A stretch of 64,000 bases of DNA, taken from contig JAGOBA010000016.1 in NCBI GenBank assembly GCA_017983635.1, positions 28,511 to 92,510 on the forward strand, given 5' to 3'. The notes below the pieces were generated by a model. The model was not told where the DNA came from. It ran no database searches and saw nothing but the letters and a program-made list of their open reading frames with translations. This stretch comes from Alphaproteobacteria bacterium. GTDB taxonomy: Bacteria > Pseudomonadota > Alphaproteobacteria > Micropepsales > Micropepsaceae. Positions 25,874 to 33,960 of the stretch are shown piece after piece. Numbering within the stretch: the first letter of the stretch is position 1; each line of letters opens with the position of its first letter. Both the position numbers and the translations under genes were made by a program.

Positions 25874-26458
25874 CTAGTCGCTCAACGAAACGCGACTGAA
25901 CTTGAAGCCGGTCAGCTTGTGCTTTCTCACCACTTGCACGAATTTCTCCGTACAAAACAGTCGGGTCGGGAGGTGGTCGACTCGGAAAATGTCTTCGACC
26001 GCTTCAGGGACGTCTTTCAATACCAGAGAGTCGACCCATTTGACCCGAAATGGCGGTACATCGAAGTACTGAACCTTCGACCGTTCAAAATCCAAACACT
26101 CGAACCAGCCATTGGGCTCGAACAACACAAACTCGGCGATGCGCCCGTCTTGCGTATGCACCAATTTCACTCTGGCACCCTTGACGTTGAGCTCCGCCTC
26201 GATCTTCGACCACGCATTCAGGCTGAAACAACAAGAGCCCGGCGAAAAGCTCGCCAAATCTGGAAACTTCACGGTCTTGAGATTTACGCCGTCGTCGCAA
26301 ACCACAACTTCAAACGATGGAGCGATCTTCTGCAAGGCCTTGACTCTGCCCTCCACCAGAGACCGGCCGCCCGGAGGGAAAACAAAATTCTCGTCGTTCG
26401 CAAAGGTCAACCACACGTATCGGAGGTCGACCTTCAGCTCATATATCACGGAGTCCAT
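25874..26458 (-). CDS. Cytoplasmic immunity-like protein (DUF1629/Imm11-Imm43-like)
   Basis: 194 aa with no signal peptide. The ATG at 26458 directly follows the TGA of the orphan module frame (26459-26683). The C-terminal part (RLFCTEKFVQVVRKHKLTG, then FKFSRV) resembles the end of DUF1629/Imm11-type immunity proteins; this is a pattern-level similarity, not a search result. The cytoplasmic location suggests its cognate toxin acts inside the cell, unlike the peptidase cassettes. Confidence 0.55.
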   Translation of the reverse strand: MDSVIYELKVDLRYVWLTFANDENFVFPPGGRSLVEGRVKALQKIAPSFEVVVCDDGVNLKTVKFPDLASFSPGSCCFSLNAWSKIEAELNVKGARVKLVHTQDGRIAEFVLFEPNGWFECLDFERSKVQYFDVPPFRVKWVDSLVLKDVPEAVEDIFRVDHLPTRLFCTEKFVQVVRKHKLTGFKFSRVSLSD

Positions 26459-26683
26459 TCAACGCCTGGGTGCTTGTGGCGGGAAATATTTGCGGGAGTC
26501 GGCTCTGCCCCTTAATGCTTCAAGCAGTCCCTTGATATCGCGCAAGGCCGCACGAAGCTCATCCGAATTTCGCGCGCCAAATACGGCCTTGTCTGATGCA
26601 GAAAGCGGCAACCTACCCCGGCCTCCATTACGATCGTCATCCTCGAGTCCGATTCTCTCGCGGGCCAGCGGGCGGGATTGAAA
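26459..26683 (-). pseudogene. Orphan toxin C-terminal fragment (tentative)
   Basis: Open frame of 74 codons bounded upstream by TAG and downstream by a TGA that touches the start codon of the immunity-like gene 25874-26458. There is no start codon near its beginning. The sequence includes LSASDKAVFGARNSDELR and a Lys/Arg-rich end. The position and the lack of a start suggest a displaced C-terminal module. The 114-bp space upstream of it shows nothing. Confidence 0.4.
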
Positions 26684-26797
26684 CTACCCACCCAAGCGCT
26701 GCCGCACAGGCCAAACCCTCCAAAAAGCGCAAGAAGTCACGTTCCCGAAAAGGACCAGCAATAGGCAACAGCACAAACGGTGGACATCGTTGCACGA

Positions 26798-27307
26798 TCA
26801 ATCAGACGACTGCTCAATCTGAGCGATCGCATTCTCAAGAGCGCCGACGGGAAGAGCGTCCCGCATGAACACGAACCCATTTTCATCTGCCGGATCCGGT
26901 TGGGCCGCCAGCAGCGCTTTCATCTTTGGTAACGCCGGCCGGGCCGATGAACCGAGGTCGCCAAGCAAGTAAGCGGTCTGGACCGTTAGAAACCAAACAT
27001 CCAACAACCCTGCAAGCACCATGACCGTCTTGCGATCCCGCAGCACCGCCAGTCCTCGAGCTTTGATGCAGTGCCTGAACGTCGACATCGGGGCAGCGCT
27101 CCGCTCTGGGTTTGGCAAATCCCGAAACGTAGCAAGATATCTACGTAGCGCGGCAGCATCACCCGACATCACGACCGCTGAACATCCAGCCGTCTCGGGG
27201 TCTACACCGACCGTTGGCTTCGCTGGCACTCCCGCGCTCGCAGTTGCCAGCGAAGCGGATGCGACAAAGATCAGGCCGAAAACGAGCACACAGAGTAAGT
27301 TGCGCAT
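26798..27307 (-). CDS. Secreted protein, candidate immunity partner of the effector at 27335
   Basis: 169 aa from the ATG at 27307 (GAGG upstream). The signal peptide (MRNLLCVLVFGLIFVASAS) ends near ATASA. The mature part is helical, with short repeats like HEAT helices (VQTAYLLGDLGSSARPALPKMKALL) and two Cys. It follows the effector gene 27335-28756 by 27 nt on the same strand. The role is inferred from position. Confidence 0.6.
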   Translation of the reverse strand: MRNLLCVLVFGLIFVASASLATASAGVPAKPTVGVDPETAGCSAVVMSGDAAALRRYLATFRDLPNPERSAAPMSTFRHCIKARGLAVLRDRKTVMVLAGLLDVWFLTVQTAYLLGDLGSSARPALPKMKALLAAQPDPADENGFVFMRDALPVGALENAIAQIEQSSD

Positions 27308-27334
27308 CACGACAAACCTCACAGGCACATTAGA

Positions 27335-28756
27335 CTACCAATCGGTATAGATAGCCGTGTTCTCGGCATTTGTCATCGACTCGAAACTCCCGCGACGCAA
27401 CTCAAACGGCTGAGATGTTGCCATCAACCCGCCAGCGGGCTTTATGGTAGGATCAAAGCCTGGCTGTCCCTTCTTTTTGTTCCTTCGGAATCCTGAGGGC
27501 AATACGCCAAGACCTTCATAGAAGACCGTGCGTGTCAAAATCTCAACTCGCCCTCCGCCACCGGGGCCGCGTTGAAATCGCACGGAGTCGTTCGAAGGGC
27601 CGAGCCCTTCGGACGGCCTGCTCTTGCCCGGATCTACCCTCCAACCCTCCCAGAAGTGGAACAGAACGCGGGGCGAACCCAGCGACCCGTCAGGCATGCG
27701 CGGCCGAAAGACGATTGTCACTTCCTGAATGACGTATCCTTCGCGCACGCTCGGCTGGTCGAGGTTGAAGTTTCTTTGCGAGTTTATTCCGCCGCCTTTG
27801 TTGTTGCTGCTGAGGGTGTCTATCTTCAACCGACTAGGTCCCTGCCGACCGTTGCGTCTCGGCTCACTGGTGGACAGTCGGTCGGTAGGCTGCTGTGCAT
27901 GAAGGATGTCATCCAACGGGGAACGCGCCTTGGCGGCATGGCTCGACTCTACAGAGGCGGCCTCACCGCTACCGCCGAACACCAAGTGCTTGGCCCAAAG
28001 GTCGTCAAAGACACCTGCCGAACTACGCTCCGGTTGATCCAGCACGCCAGATGGTGCATCGAGGCTTTGCTCGAAAAACTCGCGGTCCAACCCACCTCGT
28101 TCATCCGTTTCCGCGTCGTCAGACTGCTGCGTATGCGCTCGAGCAGCCTGTTGCAGTTGCTTGCGCACTTGTTCAATCAGCAATGGCCGGACACTCTCGT
28201 CGAACACACCGACAAAGCGGTCCACTGCTCGCTTCACGGGTTCGCCTAGCATCAAGTGGAAGACGGGCAAGACATCCTGTATCAGCTGAGGTGGCACTGG
28301 ATTGTGCGCAAAGACCGGAACACCGCCGAGACGGAAGTAAGCAGACGTTGCATCCACCACATCCTTCGCGGCGCGCTTGACATCGTCCTCAACACCGCGT
28401 CTTGCAGCAGCACCAAAAACTTCGAGTGCTTTTCCGATAGCTGGCGACCAAATCGGCTTATCGCCGTCACGTTCCTGCTCGACTACCAAGTGGTCCCCTG
28501 GCGCGCGAATGTCGAGCGGACCTGTGAATCTCTTGCGCTCCGCAAATCGGGTAACGCTTGCGAACGGCGCAGCATCATGTTCAACCTCCGTTTGAAAGGA
28601 ACTCAGCAAAACACGGCGCGCCTCAGCGCAGCGGGTCGTAGCTCTCGCCTTCCCGCGTCCGCGCGTATCGCCCGCTGCCGGGCGCGCCGGCGAGAGGGTC
28701 GTAATCTCCATCCGCCGTCGTCGGCGCAATGAAGCCGTCTTCCGCCCCACTCGCAT
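27335..28756 (-). CDS. Effector-like protein with shared N-terminal domain and unknown C-terminal domain
   Basis: Open frame of 473 codons. The shared domain starts at about FTGPLDIRAPGDH and includes GVPVFAHNPVPPQL; a disordered linker with Gln and Ser follows. The last 150 residues are beta-rich (GGGRVEILTRTVFYEGLG, TSQPFELRRGSF) and match nothing I recognise. The upstream part overlaps the terminase gene. The only good ribosome site (GGAGG, six bases, ATGATG at about 28575) is in another frame and stops after 31 codons, so the gene may be frameshifted at its start. Confidence 0.55.
   Translation of the reverse strand: MRVGRKTASLRRRRRMEITTLSPARPAAGDTRGRGKARATTRCAEARRVLLSSFQTEVEHDAAPFASVTRFAERKRFTGPLDIRAPGDHLVVEQERDGDKPIWSPAIGKALEVFGAAARRGVEDDVKRAAKDVVDATSAYFRLGGVPVFAHNPVPPQLIQDVLPVFHLMLGEPVKRAVDRFVGVFDESVRPLLIEQVRKQLQQAARAHTQQSDDAETDERGGLDREFFEQSLDAPSGVLDQPERSSAGVFDDLWAKHLVFGGSGEAASVESSHAAKARSPLDDILHAQQPTDRLSTSEPRRNGRQGPSRLKIDTLSSNNKGGGINSQRNFNLDQPSVREGYVIQEVTIVFRPRMPDGSLGSPRVLFHFWEGWRVDPGKSRPSEGLGPSNDSVRFQRGPGGGGRVEILTRTVFYEGLGVLPSGFRRNKKKGQPGFDPTIKPAGGLMATSQPFELRRGSFESMTNAENTAIYTDW
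28560..28660 (-). repeat. Terminase 3'-end segment, copy 2 (source copy)
   Basis: Direct repeat of 22635-22740, including a 31-bp identical core at 28560-28590. It contains the end of the terminase gene and the start region that follows. Confidence 0.75.
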
Positions 28757-30089
28757 GGCGCAGCATCATGAGCCCGATCCGTGTCGCCGAGAGCAGGTCG
28801 TCGCGTTGCTTTACGATCAAGCCGTCCTTGCGATGATAGAGGCGAAACTCCTCGAACCACTGGTCCAGCTGCGCGAACACCTTCAAGCGCCCCGTCTTCA
28901 TCCGGTCGAGCATCGCCATAATGCCCGCCTCAAGCGCGAAGCCGCCCTCGCCATGCGTCGCGTGCGCGCGCATCATCTTCAACCCCTGCAGGCGATACTG
29001 CGCCGCCAACGCCTCGCCCGATCCTTTGTCGTGCTGCATCCCGTCATGCGGCCACACCCATTTCAGGCTCGCACCCCACGACCGAAGCGCGGCGGCATGA
29101 GCGACTGGCGTCTGCTGGCGCACGCGATGAACGTCCGTCACATAGGCGCAGTCCGTATCGCGATCCCAGGCGAGCTTCACCGCTGCGAACGGATGATCCC
29201 AGCCGAAATCCATCGCCCCGATCTGCGGCCAATGCGGCGGAATCGCGAACGGCACGGTCTTGATGCCCTCCTCCGCGATCGGAAACACGCGGCCCGAACC
29301 CAAGATCGGCACACCGCGCACGCGCGCGCCGCGCTCGTGCTCCGGAAACGCCGCGATGATCCGCGCGCGCTCTTCGACCGGAATGTGCTCCGCGTCGTCG
29401 ATCGTCATATTGACGTCGGCCTTGGTCACACCGTCCGCCGCGCGCAACAACCGCTCGACGACAGCGCTCATGCCTTTCAACGGCGTGAACGTCGTGTAGA
29501 TGATGCCCCGCGTCGCGGTCAGCCGCGCCAACGCTTCCGTATAGACATCGGCCGGCGGCTCCTCATCGCACCAGATCACGTGCTTGGCCGGCCCCTGCCA
29601 CGCGGTGCGCCCTTGGTCATAGCGTTTGAAGCTAAGCCGCGACACGCCACCCGACACGTGCCGAACAGTTACGATGTCGACGAGGTCCGCAACACCGCGG
29701 CCGCGCTTCACATCGACGATCGCATCGGCCGGAATGGCCCCCGTGCCCCACGCCGCCAACGGCCCTAGAAGCGCGCGTTGCGGATTGTCGCGCGTCGTCT
29801 CGCCCGTATCGCATGCAGCCCAGGCGTCGATCGCACCCGCAAACCGCCGCCCCGCCCACCAATCCGGATAGCGCCCGGTCAGATGCAGCGCGAGTTCCAT
29901 CCCGCCCGCATGCGTCTTGCCCTGCTGATTGCCCGCCCGCAGCAGTCGCTCGCTGCACTTCAAGCCAAAGTCATGGAACGTCTTCTGTTTCGGGTATGGC
30001 CGGTAGGCCTTCAACTTGTTCGCCGTCACCCGGCGCACCACTTCCGCCGTCAGCGCTCGCTCCAACGCGTCGAGCCTCTTGCGTGGCAT
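28623..30089 (-). CDS. Phage terminase large subunit
   Basis: 488 aa from the ATG at 30089; an ATG pair at about 30113 is the alternative. The ATPase domain has a Walker A of the terminase type (LLRAGNQQGKTHAG), Walker B HVIWCDEEPP, and a coupling motif in GIIYTTFTPL. The C-terminal RNase H-like nuclease starts at GAMDFGWDHPFAA. It cuts and pumps concatemeric DNA into the prohead through the portal. The frame is intact. It overlaps the small-terminase-like gene (29971-30306) in another frame, as is common for these pairs. Confidence 0.93.
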   Translation of the reverse strand: MPRKRLDALERALTAEVVRRVTANKLKAYRPYPKQKTFHDFGLKCSERLLRAGNQQGKTHAGGMELALHLTGRYPDWWAGRRFAGAIDAWAACDTGETTRDNPQRALLGPLAAWGTGAIPADAIVDVKRGRGVADLVDIVTVRHVSGGVSRLSFKRYDQGRTAWQGPAKHVIWCDEEPPADVYTEALARLTATRGIIYTTFTPLKGMSAVVERLLRAADGVTKADVNMTIDDAEHIPVEERARIIAAFPEHERGARVRGVPILGSGRVFPIAEEGIKTVPFAIPPHWPQIGAMDFGWDHPFAAVKLAWDRDTDCAYVTDVHRVRQQTPVAHAAALRSWGASLKWVWPHDGMQHDKGSGEALAAQYRLQGLKMMRAHATHGEGGFALEAGIMAMLDRMKTGRLKVFAQLDQWFEEFRLYHRKDGLIVKQRDDLLSATRIGLMMLRHASGAEDGFIAPTTADGDYDPLAGAPGSGRYARTREGESYDPLR

Positions 30090-30306
30090 AGAGCAAAGCG
30101 CTGACTTCATCATCCGAAAGCTCATCCAGCTTGGCGGGTTCAACTGGCGCGTCCGGACACACGCTCTTGACCACCCGCGCATAGGCGCTCAGGTCTTTCT
30201 CGCGCAGAGCGGCAATCGCCTTCACGCCCTCAGCGTTGAAATCGGCAACGACCACCGACACGAATTGCTTCTCCAGCGCCGCCCGCATCCGTGCGACCTC
30301 ACTCAT
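29971..30306 (-). CDS. Small terminase-like protein
   Basis: 111 aa from the ATG at 30306, with GAGG 5 nt upstream. It is a helical, acidic protein (AALREKDLSAYARVVKSV) with a disordered Gly/Ala tail. It lies directly before and overlaps the large terminase gene by about 120 nt, the place of the small subunit that recognises phage DNA. A longer frame to 31005 runs antiparallel through other sequence and is rejected. Confidence 0.6.
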   Translation of the reverse strand: MSEVARMRAALEKQFVSVVVADFNAEGVKAIAALREKDLSAYARVVKSVCPDAPVEPAKLDELSDDEVSALLYATQEARRVGASADGGSGAPGDGEQVEGLPAIPETEDVP

Positions 30307-30323
30307 GCGCCACCTCGCAAACA

Positions 30324-30357
30324 CAAAAAAACCCGGGACCGCTTTCGCGCCCGGGCA
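30324..30357 (-). terminator. Intrinsic terminator after the OmpA-type gene 30435-31484
   Basis: On the - strand a CCCGGG-based hairpin is followed by seven T residues; the equivalent hairpin flanks the other copy of the 100-bp repeat. Confidence 0.6.
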
Positions 30358-30433
30358 CAGATCGACCAGTACTGAAACTGAGCGCCGAATATCGCCGAAA
30401 GCGCCGAGAACGTAAAGCGAACAAATTGTCGCA
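30332..30433. repeat. About 100-bp intergenic repeat, copy 2
   Basis: Same orientation and about 90 percent identity to 10767-10867. It lies between the OmpA-type gene stop and the small terminase start, so it marks the right limit of the phage-type genes. Confidence 0.8.
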
Positions 30434-30434
30434 G

Positions 30435-31484
30435 CTAGAACGAGATATGTACCCGCCGGTTCTGGGACTCGCGAACGCCATCCGCCGTCGGCACCATCGG
30501 CTCGCTCTCGCCGCGCCCCGAAACCGAAATCGCGCCCTTGTCGAGACCCTCCGAGATCAAAGCCCTCTGCACCGACTTCGCCCGCCGCACCGACAGCGCC
30601 TTGTTGTACGCAATCGAGCCGACGCGATCGGTGTGACCGACAACCTGGATCGATGCACTCCCGGACTCGCGCACGGAACCCGCCGCCTGCTTGATGGTCT
30701 TCAACGCTGCGGGCGACAGACTCCATTTGTTGAAGCCGAAGAACACCATGAACTCGCGCTCCATCGGTACGGGCTGCGGCGTGGCCGGCGGCGGAACAGG
30801 GATCGGCGCCGGCGGCGCGGCCAGCGAGAACCGCACCCCGGCCGTCGCCGCGTGCTGCTCGAAATCTTCGCCCTCTAAGTGCAGCGTCGACGTCGGGTCG
30901 TAGCTGTTGTCGCGCACCGTCGTGAAGCGATAGTTCAAGAACACCGCCGTCATTTCGGTCAGCGCATAGTTGACCCCCGCCAGCCCCTGATAAGCGAAGT
31001 GCCAATCCTCCTCGTCGACCGGCGCCGACGGCATCGCAACCTTTAGCCGCGCATAGTCCCCACCGCCGCCCAAGCCGACAGACAGCGATATCCGATCGAA
31101 CAGCGGCACGTCATAGATGAGGTTCACCATCACCGTCGCCGTGCTGAGCTCGCCATCCGGGGACGTCGTCCCCTTCCACCCTTCCTTGGTGTAGGAACTG
31201 AGCGCGTTGTGCCGGTAGCCGCCCTCCGCCTCGACCCGCCACTGGCCAAGCGCGTAACCGATCGCGCCAAACGCCGCCCAACCGTTGTCGAAAGTCGCAA
31301 CCGCGTCGGTGGTCAAGGGACCGCAATAGGTCCACTTGGTACGCGTGTGCTCCCAATCGGCGACACCGCTCGCGCCGCCTTCGACGCTCAAATAGATCCC
31401 GTCCGCGCTTTGCGCCGGCAGGGACAGAAATAGGGACAGTATGACGCCCGCAAGCGTGTATCTCGTCTTCACCCCAGCACCCAC
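30435..31484 (-). CDS. OmpA-family outer-membrane protein (beta-barrel plus peptidoglycan-binding domain)
   Basis: 349 aa from a GTG at 31484; a GTG at 31472 is also possible. The signal peptide (TLAGVILSLFLSLPAQSA) is followed by an 8-strand barrel (about 25-215, DGIYLSVEGGASG to VRFSLAAP), a Pro-rich hinge and an OmpA C-terminal domain (FFGFNKWSLSPAALK, GHTDRVGSIAYNKALSVRRA, NRRVHISF). It anchors the outer membrane to peptidoglycan. It is related to the proteins at 33961-34977 and 56455-57471. Confidence 0.9.
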   Translation of the reverse strand: MGAGVKTRYTLAGVILSLFLSLPAQSADGIYLSVEGGASGVADWEHTRTKWTYCGPLTTDAVATFDNGWAAFGAIGYALGQWRVEAEGGYRHNALSSYTKEGWKGTTSPDGELSTATVMVNLIYDVPLFDRISLSVGLGGGGDYARLKVAMPSAPVDEEDWHFAYQGLAGVNYALTEMTAVFLNYRFTTVRDNSYDPTSTLHLEGEDFEQHAATAGVRFSLAAPPAPIPVPPPATPQPVPMEREFMVFFGFNKWSLSPAALKTIKQAAGSVRESGSASIQVVGHTDRVGSIAYNKALSVRRAKSVQRALISEGLDKGAISVSGRGESEPMVPTADGVRESQNRRVHISF

Positions 31485-31752
31485 ACCTTAACCGCGTGAG
31501 ACGAAGAAGCCTTCCGGCCAACCCGCCCCCGCGAATCATTTGTTGTTTTGAAAAGGTAAGGCCGTTCGCCAAAACGCTGTTACGCGCGGCGCGTGAAGGA
31601 GACGCACAAGGAGTCAAACGGCGTGCGCACGACCTTCGTGCATCGCGCACTGAGGCAGAGCCGCAGTTGCATGATTCGAAATCGCGGCGCGCGTCTCCGC
31701 GCGTTCGCAAGTCACCGGCGGTTGAACATCGCCAAAGGCAAGTAGCAATCGC

Positions 31753-32970
31753 TCAAGCGATCGGCGCCGCACCGGGCTGCCAGATCTCCGCGACCTGCGC
31801 CTTGCTGACCTTCAGCGCCGAGTAGACGGCAGGCGCCTTGCTCTTACTTTTTTTCGCCTCCGTCGCGACATGCTCGCGGCCTTCGACGAAAGACATCGGC
31901 TCGACGTTGGCCGACTTCCAATAGCTCGCCTTGATCGGCTCCCACGCGGCGTCGGCACTTGCACGCCCCCAAACCGTCAGAACGCCCTCCCCGGCCTTCG
32001 TTCGGAACTCCTCCAAACGCATCGCGCCCGCTTCGTCCACCGGCGGCGCTCCCGCCTCTGACCACTGACCGCTCAAGCTAAAAGCGACCGCATCGGAGAG
32101 CCAAGCCTCGTCCTCCAACGTGGCGGACTTCTTCTTGGGCGCAGACTTCTTCTTCGGCGCCGACGCAGCCTTCTCCTTAGCCGCCTTCGCCTTCTTCGCA
32201 CGCGCAACCTTTGGGGCAGCGGCTGGAACTTCAACCTCCGGCTCGAGATCTTCCGCCACAAATGGCGCCTCAGCCGCCGCCACCGGCTCCAGCGCGGCAG
32301 GCGATTCCGCCGCCAAGGTAGGCACCTCTTCAACGGACGGTGCGTCCTCTAAAGGGGCCTCTTCGACGACGTCCGGCTCCACGACGTCTAAGGCGATCTC
32401 ATCAGACTCTTCGATCACCTCTGCAAGCGATACCGACCGGCTCTCCTCGAGCACCGCTTCGATGACGGGCTCGTCATCGGTCAACCGTTCCTCGACCATC
32501 TCCTCGGCGATCTGTTCTTCGACGACAAGCTCCTCAAGAACCTCCTCAATCGCCACCACATGCGGCTCCGCCTCCGGCGCCAGCAATTCCGCGTGCTCCG
32601 GCATCGGCTCAACCGAAAATTCTTCATGCGAAGAGGCGATTACCTCCTCTTCCACATTCTCGATCTGAAAGGCGGCAGCCAACTCTTCCACGTCGGCCGG
32701 ATCAACCGTCGACTGCAGCTCGGCCTCAGCCGCTGCCGCCACTTCTACCGATGCATCCGGAGCAATCACATCGCCGGCGGTCGTCAGCGGTGGCGCGAAC
32801 GCGACCTCCATTGCCCGCTTGAGGTTCTCGCGCCGTTTCGCCGCTTGCGCCGCGAACGCCTCGAGGTCCTCCGGCGACATCATTAACGCTTCCGAAGCCG
32901 GCGACGGACGCGCGCCAACCCACATCTGCCGAACAAGGCGTTTCAATGACTGGATCATGCAAAGAATCAT
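31753..32970 (-). CDS. Large acidic protein with Lys/Ala-rich segment
   Basis: About 405 aa. The N-terminal 60 residues are basic and helical (SLKRLVRQMW). Residues about 80-270 are a long Glu/Val/Ala-rich low-complexity stretch with SVEEVPTLAAE-like repeats. A Lys-rich patch (AKKAKAAKEKAASAPKKK) follows, then a folded C-terminal domain (LEDEAWLSDAVAFSLSGQW to KAQVAEIWQPG). No family was recognised. The start is uncertain (32970 or 32958). Charge segregation suggests a flexible protein that binds a polymer or another protein. Confidence 0.6.
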   Translation of the reverse strand: MILCMIQSLKRLVRQMWVGARPSPASEALMMSPEDLEAFAAQAAKRRENLKRAMEVAFAPPLTTAGDVIAPDASVEVAAAAEAELQSTVDPADVEELAAAFQIENVEEEVIASSHEEFSVEPMPEHAELLAPEAEPHVVAIEEVLEELVVEEQIAEEMVEERLTDDEPVIEAVLEESRSVSLAEVIEESDEIALDVVEPDVVEEAPLEDAPSVEEVPTLAAESPAALEPVAAAEAPFVAEDLEPEVEVPAAAPKVARAKKAKAAKEKAASAPKKKSAPKKKSATLEDEAWLSDAVAFSLSGQWSEAGAPPVDEAGAMRLEEFRTKAGEGVLTVWGRASADAAWEPIKASYWKSANVEPMSFVEGREHVATEAKKSKSKAPAVYSALKVSKAQVAEIWQPGAAPIA

Positions 32971-33072
32971 AACTGATTCGTTGACGCGCCCAGGGCCATC
33001 GCTCAACGAAAGCGAGCAGCGTGCCGCATCTGCAACGACGGGCCGTGCCGTATCAGCATTAAGGAGTCTTAC

Positions 33073-33615
33073 TCACCAGAACTTCCACCACGGCTTACGC
33101 GGCGCGCGACCGATCATGTCGTCCATGCGCGTGGCGACACCTTGATAACGCGCAAGCACATCTTCGAATGCGCTGGCACTGATGACGCGATCGAGCTGCG
33201 CATCGAAAACCTCATACCCGCCTTCGCGGCAGACGACTTCGATCAACGCCCACAGACGCGCGAACACCGTGCGCGCTGCGGCGCCTTTGTGCCAATACGG
33301 AATCGTGATCGACGCATGCGCGTCGAACAGCGTGATTTGGATTCCGTCGTTCGCGGTGTCGTTGATCTCGATGTGCCGGAAGCGCTCATAGACTTGTTCG
33401 ACCGGCATCTTGTGCAACTTCGAAATCTCATCGTAGTCGAATTCGAAAATCTCCAACTGCCGATCATGCTTGAGAAGTGCGTCTGCAATTTTCCGCTTCG
33501 CTGCTTCACGACCGGGATCGCGCACACCACGCTCGCCGTCGCCGTCTTCCGCCAGCGCAATCTCACGCGCATCGACGCCCGGTCGCGGCGCGAATAGAAC
33601 AAGATTGTAGCTCAT
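33073..33615 (-). CDS. Conserved hypothetical protein
   Basis: 180 aa from the ATG at 33615 (MSYNLVLFAPRPG); the upstream extension lacks protein-like character. It is a soluble alpha/beta protein with DGIQITLFDAHASITIPYWH and a basic end, APRKPWWKFW. No family or catalytic motif was recognised. It probably stands alone. Confidence 0.6.
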   Translation of the reverse strand: MSYNLVLFAPRPGVDAREIALAEDGDGERGVRDPGREAAKRKIADALLKHDRQLEIFEFDYDEISKLHKMPVEQVYERFRHIEINDTANDGIQITLFDAHASITIPYWHKGAAARTVFARLWALIEVVCREGGYEVFDAQLDRVISASAFEDVLARYQGVATRMDDMIGRAPRKPWWKFW

Positions 33616-33960
33616 CGGCTCCCGCTCGATTTCGAGTGGACGGCGCGCGATTCGCGGGCTGTTCGCTCGTGAATCACTTGAGCAAAAAAGTGCTGCCGAA
33701 ACGCGCGTGCATCGTTGCTTCTCCACACGTAGAATTTCCACAGCCAATCTTCAGTTGAAATCCACCACCCACCCCGCGCAGAAATTTTCGGATCGCATCA
33801 CCGAATCGCCGAAGAGCCCTTTGCTGTGACCGCAACGTGACATAGGAAAAAGGTCTCAGAGTTTACTTTGCCTACGCATCCCCCGGGCACATCCCGCAAG
33901 GCGGAACACCGCCACCTGTGCCCATTGGCCCTCGCGACGAACAAACAAATGGTGAGAGTA
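33616..33960. other. Intergenic stretch before the OmpA-type gene 33961-34977
   Basis: No gene or RNA is supported. It presumably contains the divergent promoters of the flanking genes; I could not assign unambiguous promoter hexamers. Confidence 0.4.

Noticed and set aside
1..30306. Rhodobacter-type gene transfer agent
   Set aside because: The portal is the podovirus connector type and the gene order and interspersed genes do not match the RcGTA cluster.
1..30306. Complete active prophage
   Set aside because: No capsid, tail, lysis, integrase or replication genes in the window, and host genes interrupt the module; it could continue left of the window, so only completeness within it is denied.
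1..30306. Diversity-generating retroelement as in BPP-1
   Set aside because: No reverse transcriptase frame or template/variable repeat pair was seen.
30307..31005. N-terminal extension of the small-terminase frame to 344 aa
   Set aside because: Overlaps the OmpA gene and terminator; a good ribosome site exists at 30306.
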